Positions 1 through 11,223 are shown, counted from the first letter of the stretch. The stretch: 64,000 nt of DNA from Dyella caseinilytica (GCF_016865235.1 NZ_CP064030.1:4526001-4590000); one strand, 5' to 3'. Notes: generated from the letters alone by a model not told the origin. Numbers and translations are program-made.

Positions 1-3000
1 TGGATGCCGTTGGGCGCTGCTGTACCGTTGATGATGCTGCCATTGAGTGCGTAGATGCGTACCGGGGTGGCGTCAGCGTCATGCAGTCCGGCTTGGTATA
101 GCTCTTCCTCATAACCTGTTCCGCCGTAAGTTTCGTCCTCCAGGTAGTGAATCAAGGCCAGCGTCGCAAAATCGGTGCTATCGGAACCCTCCGGCTGTAA
201 GGGCGAAGGCAATACCGAAGCGGTCGCGTCGATCAAGCCAAAACCAGCCACACCGGATGTACCAGCACCATCAAGATCGTAGTTCTCCTGCGCAAGATTG
301 ATGGAATCCGCTGCAAGCAGGCTCAGATCGCCAGTGGCCGAGGGATACAACCCCCCCGCGGTCAGAATATTGATACTGCCATTCAGTGCCGAGAAGTCGA
401 GCGTCGACGGCAATATGCTAAGGCCATAGCTGTTTTGGCCTTCACCATACCTGTCGCCAAGTACTTGCGTTTCCCAGGTAAGGCTGCCCAGAGTCAGGTC
501 GCCCGTTACGGTCGCCACGTTTACCGCCGAGTTGCTGCTATAGCTTTGATCGTCCGCAGTGAGGCCTGCTGGCGCGGCATAGGATGGGTCGAGGATGTCC
601 GCGATATTCACGCCATCGCGGGCTTGCACATTCCATTGCGCATCCTGGAGAGCGAGCAAGGTGGAAACGGGTACCGATGTGGGGGCGCTGCTGGTCGAGA
701 TAATCTGACCCGCTGCATCCGTGGTACCACTTGGCAAGACATAGGAGAAATCAGAACCGATCAGGCCACCGGCCGAAAGGCTGCCCGTTCCATTCGCGAC
801 GAAATAACTGCCGCTGAGAATGTTGCCACCCGAGCTGACGCTGAGATTACCGCCCCCAACGGTCGTGATGGCGGTGCCAGCAGCATTGGCATACCAAGTC
901 GTGGGCAGGGACACCGAGAGATCGCTGATATTGCCGCCCGCTGTGACGCTGACATTGCCACCCGCGCTCATTACGCCCTGATCGAAGTTGGCGAAATTGA
1001 TCGAGCTGGCGATGGTGCTGCCGTTCGCGTTGAAACTGTTGCCAGTCTCCATCCACGGCCACCAGAACTGACTGATCAATGCGCCCTGTGTGCCGGTGAT
1101 GGTACCGGTGGTGTCGTAGACCTGCTCGATACCATTGATGTTGCCACCCGCACTGAGCAGGACATTACCCGCGTTATCGGGGTTGACCTGGCCGGTAGCC
1201 AGTATGTCGGGTACAGCGCCTTCGCCGGGCACTGGAGTGACTATCGATACGCTGGTACCTGCCGCGGTGCCTGCCGCAGGTGCGCCAGCGGTATAGACCG
1301 CAGCGGGTGCGGCCGAATCCTGCCAATCGATATCGCCCGCCGCAACGATGTCGATGGACCCGGTGCCGGTGCGCACCACCGTGGGAAATTCCAGCACGTA
1401 GTTATTCGCAGCGCCACTGACGGTGTACTGCACAGCAAAATTGCCATTGAGATTGACATTGCCTGCACGGGTGTTCGCGACGACAGACAGCGGATTCACG
1501 CTGGCGAAATTTGCCCCAGCGACCAGCTGGTAGCTGCTGCTTGATCCACCCAGAAGCGTGGCGGACTCCAGCGAGGCCGGATTGCCAAGACTGGCCATAT
1601 TCGAGGGGCTGTTATTCGGCGCGACGGGTACAGGCGTTAGTCCGTTCGGATTACTGTCCGCCGGCGCATAGGGGGCATAGAAGAATTGTGATCCACCAAG
1701 CGAGTTAGGAGTGTTGGGGACGCCGCCGTTAGCGGCTGCGATGACGTTGCCCAGTGGACCGGCGCTCGATACGTAATACAGATAGTTGGCGTAACCGGCC
1801 ATATAGGCTTCGTACTCACCGACATACGTGCTGCTGTAATTGTTCGCTGTGGGCGTTAGCGGCAACAGCAACGGGGGCGGCGTCGCCGCCTGTGAAAGGG
1901 GGAGATTGCCATTGACACCCGAATTGCTGCTATTGAAGTTGGTGGTCAGCCAGCTTTGATACGCCGAAACGTAGCTGGCATAGCTAGTAAAGCTGGCTGG
2001 CTGGGGGGCGGTGGCGGAGAGCGCATTATTGGGGTTGTAGGGAAGGAAAGAGTCGTAATCGCCGTAGTTGAACAACAAGGAAAAGGTATTGTTACCGCCT
2101 TTGCCAACCTCGGTGATGTAGAGATTGTAATTCGCATAGTACTGAGCCGATTGACTAGGGTCCGGCGCCTGGATGGGCTCGTAATATTTATCGGCAGCGG
2201 TACTCAGAACGAAGGGATCGTAGTTACCACCTGCATCAATGTAATACTCGGTAAGTGGACCCGACGATGCCGTTGCCTGCCAGATTGGCCATGGTTGCCC
2301 GGTGAGAGCGGCTTCAAATGAGTCGTTCGCGAGGTAACTGATGGACGCGTTATAGGCTGATAACTCGTTATTGTAATCCTGCGTGATGACACCACCCGGC
2401 TGCACGTAGACGGGCGGGGTAAGATCAGCCCCCAGGTTCTGCTGATAGAAGCCGTCGGTAAGACTCGCATCGACATTCACGTCATGCAGGGCCAGTACGG
2501 TCAACGTGGGCGCGATGCCCGAAGCGGACACCGAAGGATTGGCGCCATAGCGATAGGCCAACTGGATCGTGCCATTGGATGCCGTGACGCCGGCGCCCAG
2601 ATTCCAGTTGGTGAGTACCGAGATATCGCCGCCGTTGACGTTTGCATCCGGATTGATCAGCTCGATACCAGGGCTGATCTGCAGATTGGTGATGCCCGTA
2701 TAGCGATTGCCAAAGGTGTAGCCGGGCTGTTCCACATAACTCATCAAGGTGCCAGCACCCTGGGTCGGGTCGCCGTTGACGTAACCGTAGAACGTTTCGT
2801 GCGCGGCATTGGCCGTTGTCGGCACGAAGTAATCGTTCTGTAGATCGTATTGCAGCGCGGTGGCGGTGGTAGGCGCGGCCAGTACATTACCTGTCGCGTC
2901 GTACCACGTACCGGCGACCAGTTGCGGCGAGTCGCTGGTACCTGCGTTGGCATACCACCCAGAGGGATCGATCAGGCCATCGAAATATTTGGCCGTGCCT

Positions 3001-6000
3001 TGGTTTTCGGTATCCGCCGCGCTCCACACCGCATAGGGCACCATAGTGACGCTGCTGGCGCCGGTAATCGTGGCATTGTTGGCGAAGGTGATCGGCACAT
3101 CGCCATTGGCCAGCAACGGTGCGCGCAGGCTCACCATGCCGCCCACACCACCGGAGCCGCCAGCAACATTGACGATGGCACTGGGCCCGAACACGATGCT
3201 GCCGGCATTGCCAGCGTCCACGTCTTCATAGCCATACGTGGTGTTGAGCTGACCGGGCGTCGCCGTGCCTGACGTGCCAATCTCCACAATGCCGCCCATC
3301 TGTTCCGGCACGCTGCTGGTAGCGAGCAGGCTACCGTTGACGGTGACGCCATTGCGGCCAAAGAGCTGAATTTCACCGGCCGCTTTGCCCGACGCATTGA
3401 CCGTGCCTTCGATGTCCACCACGCCGGCATCCGTGTTGACAGCGCCGCTACCGCCATTGGCGGTCAGGTACACATCCTGCGCCACCAGACTTTGCCCGGC
3501 GGAAAGCAGCAGGTTCCCCGCACCACTGGTGATGGAAATACCGCTGGTGGTACCGGCGCTCTGCGTCAGCTGTGCAAGTTGATCCAGATTCAGCGCACCG
3601 CCGCTGCTCAGCGTGAAATAGCCACCCAGATAACCATCGGTTGCACCGCCTTCAAACGTGCCATTGAGCGTGGCGAGATTGTTCGCGTTGATGGTAAGGC
3701 TGCCCGCCGTACCGCCCTGCGGCGCACCGGCGAAATTAACTAGGGCACCGTTGTCCACGGTGACCGAGCCCTGGCTCGAAGCCAGCGTGAGATCGCCACC
3801 TACTGCATAGGTGGTGACGTCGTAGAAGGTCTTGTTGATGCCGGCGACATCGACATTGGCATTGCCGGTGAGGGTGAGGTCGCCGCTCGTGGCGGTGAGG
3901 GTGAGTGCGCCGGCCAGCGCATCCACTTGTGTGCCCACGGTGAGCGAGCCACCGCTGAGGGCCAGGGTGCCGCCCAGGTTGTTGTCGGTGAGTGGCGTAC
4001 CGCTCGCGCTGTTGACGGCAAAGCTGCCGGTGGTGGTGAGCGTCGTGTTGGCTCCGCTTTCGGCCAGCAGAACCGGTGTGTTGAAGCTGACATTGGCCGC
4101 ACCGAAGTTCATCCCACCATCACCCTGGCCGGTGATGCCCTGGCTGGCGTTGGCGGTCACGCTGGCAAAGCCCTGGGTGACGCTGCTACCGGCAGTGAAA
4201 TCCAGCTCGTTCGCAGTGAGAATCAGCTGGCCCGTACCCGCAGTCACCGTGGCAGTGCTAGTGCCGGCGTCATTGCCCAGACCCAGGATGTCCGCCTTGA
4301 TGCTGACGGTACCGCCGTCGCTGACATAGGCATTCGCGTTGAGGTTCAAGCTCTGCGGCAAGTCGATGCTGACATTGCCCAGGAAGTCGATGGCGCCGCG
4401 GCTGTTCAGCGTGACCTGGCTGGCATCGTTGAACAGGCTCAAGGTGCCAGGGCCGATCACCAAACCACCGATGCCAGCGCTGCCTGGCGCATCGCTGCCG
4501 ATAAAATTGATCTGATTGGCGGTGGCCAGGATGTTCTGCGCGGTGAAGACCGCATTTGGATCGACGCTGGTGGCGCCCGTGGTATCCATCGTCAGCGACG
4601 CACCACCCTGTACGGTGGCGCCGGCATCAATGGTGAGGTTGCCCAGCGTGGTGCCTGATGTGTCGTAGCGGGTGACCGGCGCCACGCCATCTTGTGAGAC
4701 GCGTAGCAAGGCACCATTGCCGCTGACAGCGGCGGTATTGGTGGTGGTGTTCGCATCACTGCCAAACAGCAGCGGCGTGGTATTGGGCGTGCCGCTACCG
4801 GTGGCGGCAAGATAGCTACCCGACTGCAGCACGATGCCTTGTGCTCCCGCATTCCCATTGGTAACCAGCAGAATCTCCTGACCTTCCAGCGGATCGGCGC
4901 TGTCGTTGGACAGCACCACGCTGTTGGCAACGCTGGTGATCTGGTAGCCATCGCTGGTGAGTTGGCGGGTGCCGCCCAACAACAAGCTGCCCGCATTCAG
5001 CGCCGTCAACTGATCGGCGGAGATCTGCAGATAGTTGCCGCCCAGCGATGTGGAATTGGCCCCCACCACCTGGATCGCCTGCGCTGCGATATCCACCATG
5101 CCGGGGCGCCCGCCACTGGCGGGTGCATCGTCCAGGGTAGCGCCCAGTTGCAACTGCTGGGTGGCGCTGAGGATCAGATGGCCGCCATCTTCAGGCAGCT
5201 GCGGCGTGACCGTGCCATTGCTGGCGGCCTGGCTGGTGAAATAGCTGTTCGCATTGGTGAAGGTGTACTGCGAATACTGCTGCCATACCGAGGCCGACTG
5301 GACGTCGAAAGTGGTGTTGGTGGATTCGTGCGCGCCATCCAGGGCGTCAGCGAAATACCCCGTAATGGCCAGCGTGCCATCGGGCAGCACCGCGTTCTGG
5401 CCCAACACGGCGTTCTGCGAGCTGGTGTCCTGCACCACGCGATACGCGCCAGGCAGGGTCGCGTAACCGGCCGGCAACAAGGTGTAATAGCCGGCAGGCA
5501 AGCCGGTGATGCCTGACAGATAGACCGACTCGCCCACGGCCGGGCCCGAACCCGCGTTTGCGGCGCTGTTCATGGCCGCATCCTGTGCACTGACCGGCGC
5601 GGTATAGCCGGGCAGGATGGCGTAGATGGCGCGCCCGTCAGCGTATTGCGATACCTGCGTGCCGGTGGTGCTGTTGGCGTAGCTGGTTTCGGACTGGGTC
5701 AGCACATTGACGGTGCCGCCCGTGCCGGGCACCCATTCCGAGGCCTGTAATTCACCGCCACCGCTGATATCGATGGTGGCGCCGCTGCCCAACGACACGT
5801 TGTTGCCGGTGATGGTGATGGACTTGGACGGCGGCGCGGTCAGCGGTGAAACGGTGTTGCTACTGTTAGGACTGCCGGCATAGTTCCACTCCTCGCCATC
5901 GGTAGTGCTGCCGTAGGGTACGGTTTCGCCATCCAGTGAGACCGAGGTAAGGCTACCAGCGCCCAGGATGACGCTTTGCGTGGCCACCAGCGGATACCAG

Positions 6001-9000
6001 GAGGAGGGGCTACTGCCGATGCCAAAGCTGGCAAGCGTGCCGGCGGTATTCTGCGGCACGCCGATGATCAGGTCGCCGGAAGGCACCCATACCGCACCGT
6101 CCTGCACGATATTGTCCGCATCCAGCAGCAGGCTGCCGCCAGCCGACAACGGCACGCTGGCGGCGCCGTTGCCCAGGATGGTCAGCGTGGTGCTGAGCGC
6201 TTGGCCTTGGGCATTTTTCAGGCCCGAGGGATTGGCATCGATCGCAAAGGCGTAATTGGTGACCGGATAAAGCTCGGCCGCCTGGAAGGTGAGGTTGCCG
6301 GTGCTGAACAGCAAACCGGACTGCAAGGTGCCGCTTGCCCCGGAATACTGGACGTTTGCCGGTGCGTAGAAACGGATATCGCCGCTCGCGGTGAAGTTGG
6401 CGTTGGCCCAGCCCTGCAGATTGATCAAGCCACCAAGATCGATGAAGTCGGCATTGACATTCAGGGTGCCGCTACCGGCCACCGGGCTCGGTGCGCCACC
6501 CACGCCGGTAATTTCTACGTAAGGTGCGCTGATTTGTACGGTGCCGTCCCCCGGGTTGTAGGCGGTGGTGCTGACACCGGACAGGTTCTTACTGCCCGCG
6601 GGCAAGGCCGTGAGGGTAGGCGTATACAACTCGAAGCTTTTGCCCAGCGAGAGATCGATATTGCCAGCGAAGCCGACCGGCACAGGGGTTTGATAGATCG
6701 CGAGGTTGGCCGAAGGAATAGGTCCCAACGTAAGACTGGTAATACCTGAGCCATCCAGTCGATCCAGTGCGAAATACAGCACACCCTTAGCAGCTTTGAG
6801 CGCCACCTTGCCGCCCGGTTGCAGACCGGAAGCGGGCACCAGCATGCCGGATTGCTGCAACACAAGGGCGGTGGATTTCGCGGCCAAACCGAACTCGACC
6901 AAGGAGCCTTCCGAGGCAGCGGGGCTCATACCTGCTATCTGCAGACTACCGCCTTCAGCCTGAGAGCTGCCCCCTTGCGCCAGCAAACTCCCATCCGCGT
7001 ATAAGCCCGCTGCGGCGCCCACCAGGATCGAGCCGGCGTTGCTCCACACCGGCGTCGGTGTATAGCCGGTTTCGGCACCGTCGAACGCCCCATTGGCAAC
7101 AGGCAAATCGTAGACATCGGAGCTGCCCGATACATCGATCAGGCTGCCCTGCTCGGTCAATACATAGCCCGCAGGGGACGTGATATTGACGCTGCCGCCA
7201 TTCAACACCAAGCCGGTGCGAGGGACATAGCGGGTGGCTAGGCCCAAACCCAGGCTATTGCCGGGCACGGCTGCGGCCAGCGGGTCGATCAAAGACACGC
7301 CAGCGACGTTCAGGACTGCCTGCGGCTCCAGCCACAGTTCGGGCACGCTCTGAAGTTCGACGTCGACTGCGGGGTTGGTGACATTGATCGTGCCGCCGGG
7401 CGCGTTGATGGTGCCATCCACAATGGTGGACTGCGCGCCCCCCAGCGTGATGGCGGCCCCCGCATCGGCGGAAATACTTGAACCCGCGCCCAGCGTTAGC
7501 GAGCCAGTGACACCGGCATACGCCTCTGGCCCTGCCTCCGGACCTATCGCAGCGTTTGCGGAGTAGTTCAGATACATCCCGGCACTCAGTGAAAAACCGG
7601 GGCCGTTCGCATCGCGGGAGATATAGCGCAGATAAGGGGCCAACTGTCCGACGCTGACATACGCGCTACCGGTCAGCGCACTCTCGCCATAGATGTCGGT
7701 GCCGGTGGGCGCGGCCAGCAGAGCGGGGATATTGGGTAACAGGTTGTCGCGGCTAATCTGCACCACCGCGCCTGGCGCGATGTTCGCGTCGGTGAAAGAG
7801 GTGAGCGCATAGTTGTCGAAGCCCTGGCCGGCAAAGAAAGACGGGGACAGGTACAAGCCATTGCTCAGCGCCAGGTCGCTGGCGCTACCGCCGATCTGGA
7901 TATCGATCGCCTGCAGGGTAAGCGTGCCGCCACCGCTGAAGCCGTAGGCGCGCAAGCTACCTTCCAGCACCAGCTTGCCCCGCCCAAGGGAAACAGGTGG
8001 GTTCGTACCTGAGTCGTTGAATGTAAATGAACCCTGATCCGCATAGTCGATCAGGCTGATGCTGCCGCCACTACCATCCGGCACGCCATTGGTCAGCTGC
8101 AACTGACCATTGCTGTTGACATAGCCGCCACTGGAGACGTCCAGCAAGCTGCCGGATTGCAGCACGATGGAACCCGTTTCATCAGTAGGAGTGCCGCTGG
8201 TACCCTTGCCGGCGCCAACAATCACATCAGCTTGATCCACTGTAAGGCTGATGGTACCGCCGTTGATGTAGCGATCGCCGATGTAATTGCCGGCAGCAGC
8301 CTGCGCGTCATTGACCCATAGCCCGTCGGTACTCAGCACGGCGCCACTGCCGACGGTGATGCCTTCGGCCAGCACCGCCCCCGTAAGACTGGCCGGATCG
8401 GGAAAATCAATGCCCGATGCTGTCAGGGTGATCGCGCCGGACGGCGCACTGAGTTCACCGAGGATGTCGATGGCGTTTGCCGTCATCCCGATCGAACCGC
8501 CGGGCTGCACGCCGAGCACCGTGCCAGTCTGCTCCAGAATCTCGCCGCCAGCTTTATTCAGGTTGAGTGCGCTGAAGCCGCCTTGCTGCACCAGGTTGGC
8601 CGAAACGGGCACCCAGCGCGTGAGGTCGTACGGGTTGGTGCCGGCGGGGTCTTCATCGCCAAGCACGGTCGACCAGGACGTATCGGCCTGGAAGCTGGAA
8701 TCGATCTGTTGGAGCGGCGCTACCGATTGCTGCAACAGGATGCTGGGCGCAATAACCACGCCATCTGTGTTCTGCGCGCCGCTCACGCTGATATCTAACG
8801 TACCGCCACTGGGCTGGGCACCCTGCGACACCTGGTTGCGACCGGCAAACGCCTGCGCGCTGATCTGGCCGTCCAGCACCAGCGCATCGCCCGTGGTGAT
8901 ATTGAGCGTGCCGCCGTTGCCGCCGACCGCGAAGCCGCTGTCCCAGCGCGTGTTGCCCGCCAGCAAGGGATTGCTGTAGTTGGTGGTGACGCCCCAGCGG

Positions 9001-11012
9001 TTGTCGACAACGCTGTATTCGCCGGCGAAGCCCACATAGGTCAGATCGGGATCGGCGTCGGCGATGTTGTAGATCTGTCCGTTGGAAGCCAGCAGGTTGG
9101 GTGTGCTGATCCAGCCGGGCTGGTAAGCGACATAGCCGCCATCCAGGTTCAATTCGGCGCCGCTACGTACGATGACCTGGGCACCGTTGAGGTTGATGGT
9201 GCCGCCATTGGTCATCAGCTGATTGACGGTGCGTGGCACATCATCGACATAGCCGGAAACATTGAGGACGGGGCTGCCGACCCAGGTAAGGCCGCTCGCC
9301 GTAATACCGCTCTGGGTACTGTCTACCGTGAGGTTTTGGCTGTGATAAAGGACGCTGTTGCGCAGCAGGGGCGAATTGGCCAGTTCGTTCTGGCCTACCA
9401 GCGGAATGGTGACCAACAGATCCGACATTGGTAATTCGACATTTGCCAAACCCGAAACGTCGATGACTGCGCCGTCGTCGACATAGATGCGCCCGGCCTG
9501 CGGATTAATGAAATCATCACCAGAGTAATTACTGGCGGCATAGGCATTGATGCTTAGATTTGCACTGGGCGCTTCCAGCAGTGAGCCGGACTGGAAGTTG
9601 ACCGTTTGACCGCTGAGGATCAGAACACTGTCACTCTGATTGAAAGCCGTGGTGGCCGCGGCGGTAGACGTGGTCGTTGCACCATCCTCTTCCGGAAGCA
9701 CGGTGGTGACGGAGTTGGGGCCGAGCGTCAGGGTACCGCCCGCTAGGTAAGTGCCCTGGGCCTGGTTATACCCACCACTCTGGGCGTTCAGCACGATGCT
9801 GCCCTGATAGTTGATGCTGGTGGAGGCCAGCGCCACGCCGTCCTGCGTGACGTTGAGGCCATCCATCTCCACTTCGCCTCGGCGCGATTGCAACAGGCCC
9901 GTATTGGTAGCAGTGCCGCCACCGGTCCCTGATGCCACGATGGCCAACGGTAGCGTGGTCGACGCCGAATTGGCGTTCTCGAATTGCGTACCCGCTGCGA
10001 GGATTATTTGGCCCTGATCGTCCACGATGCTGCCAGCATTGGAGACGTTCGGCGCCGCCAACAGCACGAAGCCTTGTGTGCCGCCGGTGATGGAAGCGCC
10101 ATCTTGCACTACCACATCGTGGTTCTTTCCATCGGTAAAAACGCCATTGACCAGGATTGGCAAATAGGGGAGGTTGCTGGAGCCAATGCCACCATTGAGG
10201 AAATCGCTATTGCTGGTGGAAACGCTGCTGCTGAAAAGATCCAGCGAACTGGCAATCAACGAATTCGTATTTACCTGGCTACCGGCACCAAACAGGATGC
10301 CGTTGTGATCAAGAATGTAGACCGTGCCTTCGGCCTTGATCTGGCCGAAGATCTGGCTGGGTACGGCATTGGGATTGACGACGCGGTTCAGCGCAATCCA
10401 GTTGTTGTTGCTGCCGTTGGTCTGGTTGCCGCCGCTTTGATTGAAGTAAAGCGTGGTATCGCTGCCGACGTTGAAGCTGCTCCAGGTGAGGATCGCCTTC
10501 TGCGCGGTCTGTTTCACCTGGACGGTGGTCTGGCCATTGGAAACCGATTGCGTCGGCGCGTTGGCGTTCTGCCACAGCGATGGATTGCTGGAGACGCCGG
10601 GTGCCACCACCAGTCCACCTGGTGTCAAACCATTGGGTACCGAGGAGCCTTGCTGTTGCGCAGCCTGCTGCGCCGCTTGCTGTGCAGCGACCTGTGCGGC
10701 AACGGCCTGCGCGGCCTTGCTGAGGTTGGCCAGCGACTGTTGCACCTGTACTTGTTGCAGCAATTGCGCAGGCGTCTGCGCGGTGATGCCGCTGGTGGCC
10801 GGCGAATTGGCGGCAGGGTTGGTCGCCTGGGTTGTCGCCTGATTTTGCGCCTGAGCCAGCCATGCCTGACTCAGCGGCGGTGGGCCGCCGGCATGTGCCG
10901 GCATGGCCGCCATGGCCAGCACCGAGGCAATGGCGTAAGCCAAGGGGCGCCTTGGGCCCGTGAAACGCTTTACAGAAAGGGACCGCTTACCTGAACCGAT
11001 CGGTGTGATCAC
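1..11012 (-). CDS. filamentous haemagglutinin-like TPS exoprotein (TpsA), truncated by window edge
   Basis: This is one uninterrupted minus-strand frame of 3670 codons that runs off the left edge with no stop. It starts at GTG 11012, preceded by GGGGAAGAG, and opens with a basic segment, a hydrophobic signal core and an AHAGG-like cleavage site. Around residues 120-260 there is a TPS-type secretion domain with FNVGSDTTLYFNQ, NRVV, QIFGQI and DHNGILFGAG, the last a variant of the NPNGI motif. The remainder is Gly/Ser/Thr/Asn-rich and rich in short beta-strand turns such as GGTLTL and SGGSLTV, as expected of a right-handed beta-helix fibre. By family it is secreted by its TpsB partner (18192-19820) to the cell surface. 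It lies last in the locus behind its own copy of the promoter-like motif. Whether the missing C-terminus is an adhesin end, a toxin or an anchor cannot be seen. Base composition matches the neighbours. Confidence 0.9.
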   Translation of the reverse strand, partial: MITPIGSGKRSLSVKRFTGPRRPLAYAIASVLAMAAMPAHAGGPPPLSQAWLAQAQNQATTQATNPAANSPATSGITAQTPAQLLQQVQVQQSLANLSKAAQAVAAQVAAQQAAQQAAQQQGSSVPNGLTPGGLVVAPGVSSNPSLWQNANAPTQSVSNGQTTVQVKQTAQKAILTWSSFNVGSDTTLYFNQSGGNQTNGSNNNWIALNRVVNPNAVPSQIFGQIKAEGTVYILDHNGILFGAGSQVNTNSLIASSLDLFSSSVSTSNSDFLNGGIGSSNLPYLPILVNGVFTDGKNHDVVVQDGASITGGTQGFVLLAAPNVSNAGSIVDDQGQIILAAGTQFENANSASTTLPLAIVASGTGGGTATNTGLLQSRRGEVEMDGLNVTQDGVALASTSINYQGSIVLNAQSGGYNQAQGTYLAGGTLTLGPNSVTTVLPEEDGATTTSTAAATTAFNQSDSVLILSGQTVNFQSGSLLEAPSANLSINAYAASNYSGDDFINPQAGRIYVDDGAVIDVSGLANVELPMSDLLVTIPLVGQNELANSPLLRNSVLYHSQNLTVDSTQSGITASGLTWVGSPVLNVSGYVDDVPRTVNQLMTNGGTINLNGAQVIVRSGAELNLDGGYVAYQPGWISTPNLLASNGQIYNIADADPDLTYVGFAGEYSVVDNRWGVTTNYSNPLLAGNTRWDSGFAVGGNGGTLNITTGDALVLDGQISAQAFAGRNQVSQGAQPSGGTLDISVSGAQNTDGVVIAPSILLQQSVAPLQQIDSSFQADTSWSTVLGDEDPAGTNPYDLTRWVPVSANLVQQGGFSALNLNKAGGEILEQTGTVLGVQPGGSIGMTANAIDILGELSAPSGAITLTASGIDFPDPASLTGAVLAEGITVGSGAVLSTDGLWVNDAQAAAGNYIGDRYINGGTISLTVDQADVIVGAGKGTSGTPTDETGSIVLQSGSLLDVSSGGYVNSNGQLQLTNGVPDGSGGSISLIDYADQGSFTFNDSGTNPPVSLGRGKLVLEGSLRAYGFSGGGTLTLQAIDIQIGGSASDLALSNGLYLSPSFFAGQGFDNYALTSFTDANIAPGAVVQISRDNLLPNIPALLAAPTGTDIYGESALTGSAYVSVGQLAPYLRYISRDANGPGFSLSAGMYLNYSANAAIGPEAGPEAYAGVTGSLTLGAGSSISADAGAAITLGGAQSTIVDGTINAPGGTINVTNPAVDVELQSVPELWLEPQAVLNVAGVSLIDPLAAAVPGNSLGLGLATRYVPRTGLVLNGGSVNITSPAGYVLTEQGSLIDVSGSSDVYDLPVANGAFDGAETGYTPTPVWSNAGSILVGAAAGLYADGSLLAQGGSSQAEGGSLQIAGMSPAASEGSLVEFGLAAKSTALVLQQSGMLVPASGLQPGGKVALKAAKGVLYFALDRLDGSGITSLTLGPIPSANLAIYQTPVPVGFAGNIDLSLGKSFELYTPTLTALPAGSKNLSGVSTTAYNPGDGTVQISAPYVEITGVGGAPSPVAGSGTLNVNADFIDLGGLINLQGWANANFTASGDIRFYAPANVQYSGASGTLQSGLLFSTGNLTFQAAELYPVTNYAFAIDANPSGLKNAQGQALSTTLTILGNGAASVPLSAGGSLLLDADNIVQDGAVWVPSGDLIIGVPQNTAGTLASFGIGSSPSSWYPLVATQSVILGAGSLTSVSLDGETVPYGSTTDGEEWNYAGSPNSSNTVSPLTAPPSKSITITGNNVSLGSGATIDISGGGELQASEWVPGTGGTVNVLTQSETSYANSTTGTQVSQYADGRAIYAILPGYTAPVSAQDAAMNSAANAGSGPAVGESVYLSGITGLPAGYYTLLPAGYATLPGAYRVVQDTSSQNAVLGQNAVLPDGTLAITGYFADALDGAHESTNTTFDVQSASVWQQYSQYTFTNANSYFTSQAASNGTVTPQLPEDGGHLILSATQQLQLGATLDDAPASGGRPGMVDIAAQAIQVVGANSTSLGGNYLQISADQLTALNAGSLLLGGTRQLTSDGYQITSVANSVVLSNDSADPLEGQEILLVTNGNAGAQGIVLQSGSYLAATGSGTPNTTPLLFGSDANTTTNTAAVSGNGALLRVSQDGVAPVTRYDTSGTTLGNLTIDAGATVQGGASLTMDTTGATSVDPNAVFTAQNILATANQINFIGSDAPGSAGIGGLVIGPGTLSLFNDASQVTLNSRGAIDFLGNVSIDLPQSLNLNANAYVSDGGTVSIKADILGLGNDAGTSTATVTAGTGQLILTANELDFTAGSSVTQGFASVTANASQGITGQGDGGMNFGAANVSFNTPVLLAESGANTTLTTTGSFAVNSASGTPLTDNNLGGTLALSGGSLTVGTQVDALAGALTLTATSGDLTLTGNANVDVAGINKTFYDVTTYAVGGDLTLASSQGSVTVDNGALVNFAGAPQGGTAGSLTINANNLATLNGTFEGGATDGYLGGYFTLSSGGALNLDQLAQLTQSAGTTSGISITSGAGNLLLSAGQSLVAQDVYLTANGGSGAVNTDAGVVDIEGTVNASGKAAGEIQLFGRNGVTVNGSLLATSSVPEQMGGIVEIGTSGTATPGQLNTTYGYEDVDAGNAGSIVFGPSAIVNVAGGSGGVGGMVSLRAPLLANGDVPITFANNATITGASSVTMVPYAVWSAADTENQGTAKYFDGLIDPSGWYANAGTSDSPQLVAGTWYDATGNVLAAPTTATALQYDLQNDYFVPTTANAAHETFYGYVNGDPTQGAGTLMSYVEQPGYTFGNRYTGITNLQISPGIELINPDANVNGGDISVLTNWNLGAGVTASNGTIQLAYRYGANPSVSASGIAPTLTVLALHDVNVDASLTDGFYQQNLGADLTPPVYVQPGGVITQDYNNELSAYNASISYLANDSFEAALTGQPWPIWQATASSGPLTEYYIDAGGNYDPFVLSTAADKYYEPIQAPDPSQSAQYYANYNLYITEVGKGGNNTFSLLFNYGDYDSFLPYNPNNALSATAPQPASFTSYASYVSAYQSWLTTNFNSSNSGVNGNLPLSQAATPPPLLLPLTPTANNYSSTYVGEYEAYMAGYANYLYYVSSAGPLGNVIAAANGGVPNTPNSLGGSQFFYAPYAPADSNPNGLTPVPVAPNNSPSNMASLGNPASLESATLLGGSSSSYQLVAGANFASVNPLSVVANTRAGNVNLNGNFAVQYTVSGAANNYVLEFPTVVRTGTGSIDIVAAGDIDWQDSAAPAAVYTAGAPAAGTAAGTSVSIVTPVPGEGAVPDILATGQVNPDNAGNVLLSAGGNINGIEQVYDTTGTITGTQGALISQFWWPWMETGNSFNANGSTIASSINFANFDQGVMSAGGNVSVTAGGNISDLSVSLPTTWYANAAGTAITTVGGGNLSVSSGGNILSGSYFVANGTGSLSAGGLIGSDFSYVLPSGTTDAAGQIISTSSAPTSVPVSTLLALQDAQWNVQARDGVNIADILDPSYAAPAGLTADDQSYSSNSAVNVATVTGDLTLGSLTWETQVLGDRYGEGQNSYGLSILPSTLDFSALNGSINILTAGGLYPSATGDLSLLAADSINLAQENYDLDGAGTSGVAGFGLIDATASVLPSPLQPEGSDSTDFATLALIHYLEDETYGGTGYEEELYQAGLHDADATPVRIYALNGSIINGTAAPNGI

Positions 11013-11065
11013 GAAACTCTTCCCCTGGCATCTCTACGGCAACTCGCTAAGCAAGGCCTTCGGCT

Positions 11066-11116
11066 GGATAGACCGTTGGGTAAGGGGCCGACTGAACCAT
11101 GTCATCAAAATTTCAT
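11066..11116 (-). promoter_or_regulatory. promoter-like motif upstream of tpsA, shared with tpsB
   Basis: Read on the minus strand, an A/T-rich stretch containing AAATTTT is followed by GGTTCAGTCG, exactly 15 nt, and then GTCTATCC. The same elements with the same 15-nt spacing occur at 20259-20309 upstream of tpsB. Apart from the conserved blocks, the 15-nt spacers differ. GTCTA resembles the -10 region of many ECF-sigma promoters. Assignment to the sigma factor encoded at 21468-22013 is inference from position. Confidence 0.55.
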
Positions 11117-11223
11117 CTGCGCTGTCGCGCCGGGTTCACAGATTTGTCGCAAAGGATTCAGACGGCTATTTGGAACAACGGAAATTCAACGAATGACCTC
11201 GCTTGGACTGTGCATCGCACTCT

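Noticed and set aside
435..1544. 369-codon open frame on the plus strand in the first 10 kb, with several similar ones (9984-10994, 5976-6749)
   Set aside because: They are antisense to the continuous TpsA frame, have Arg/Ala-rich shadow-type composition, and lack signal or domain features.
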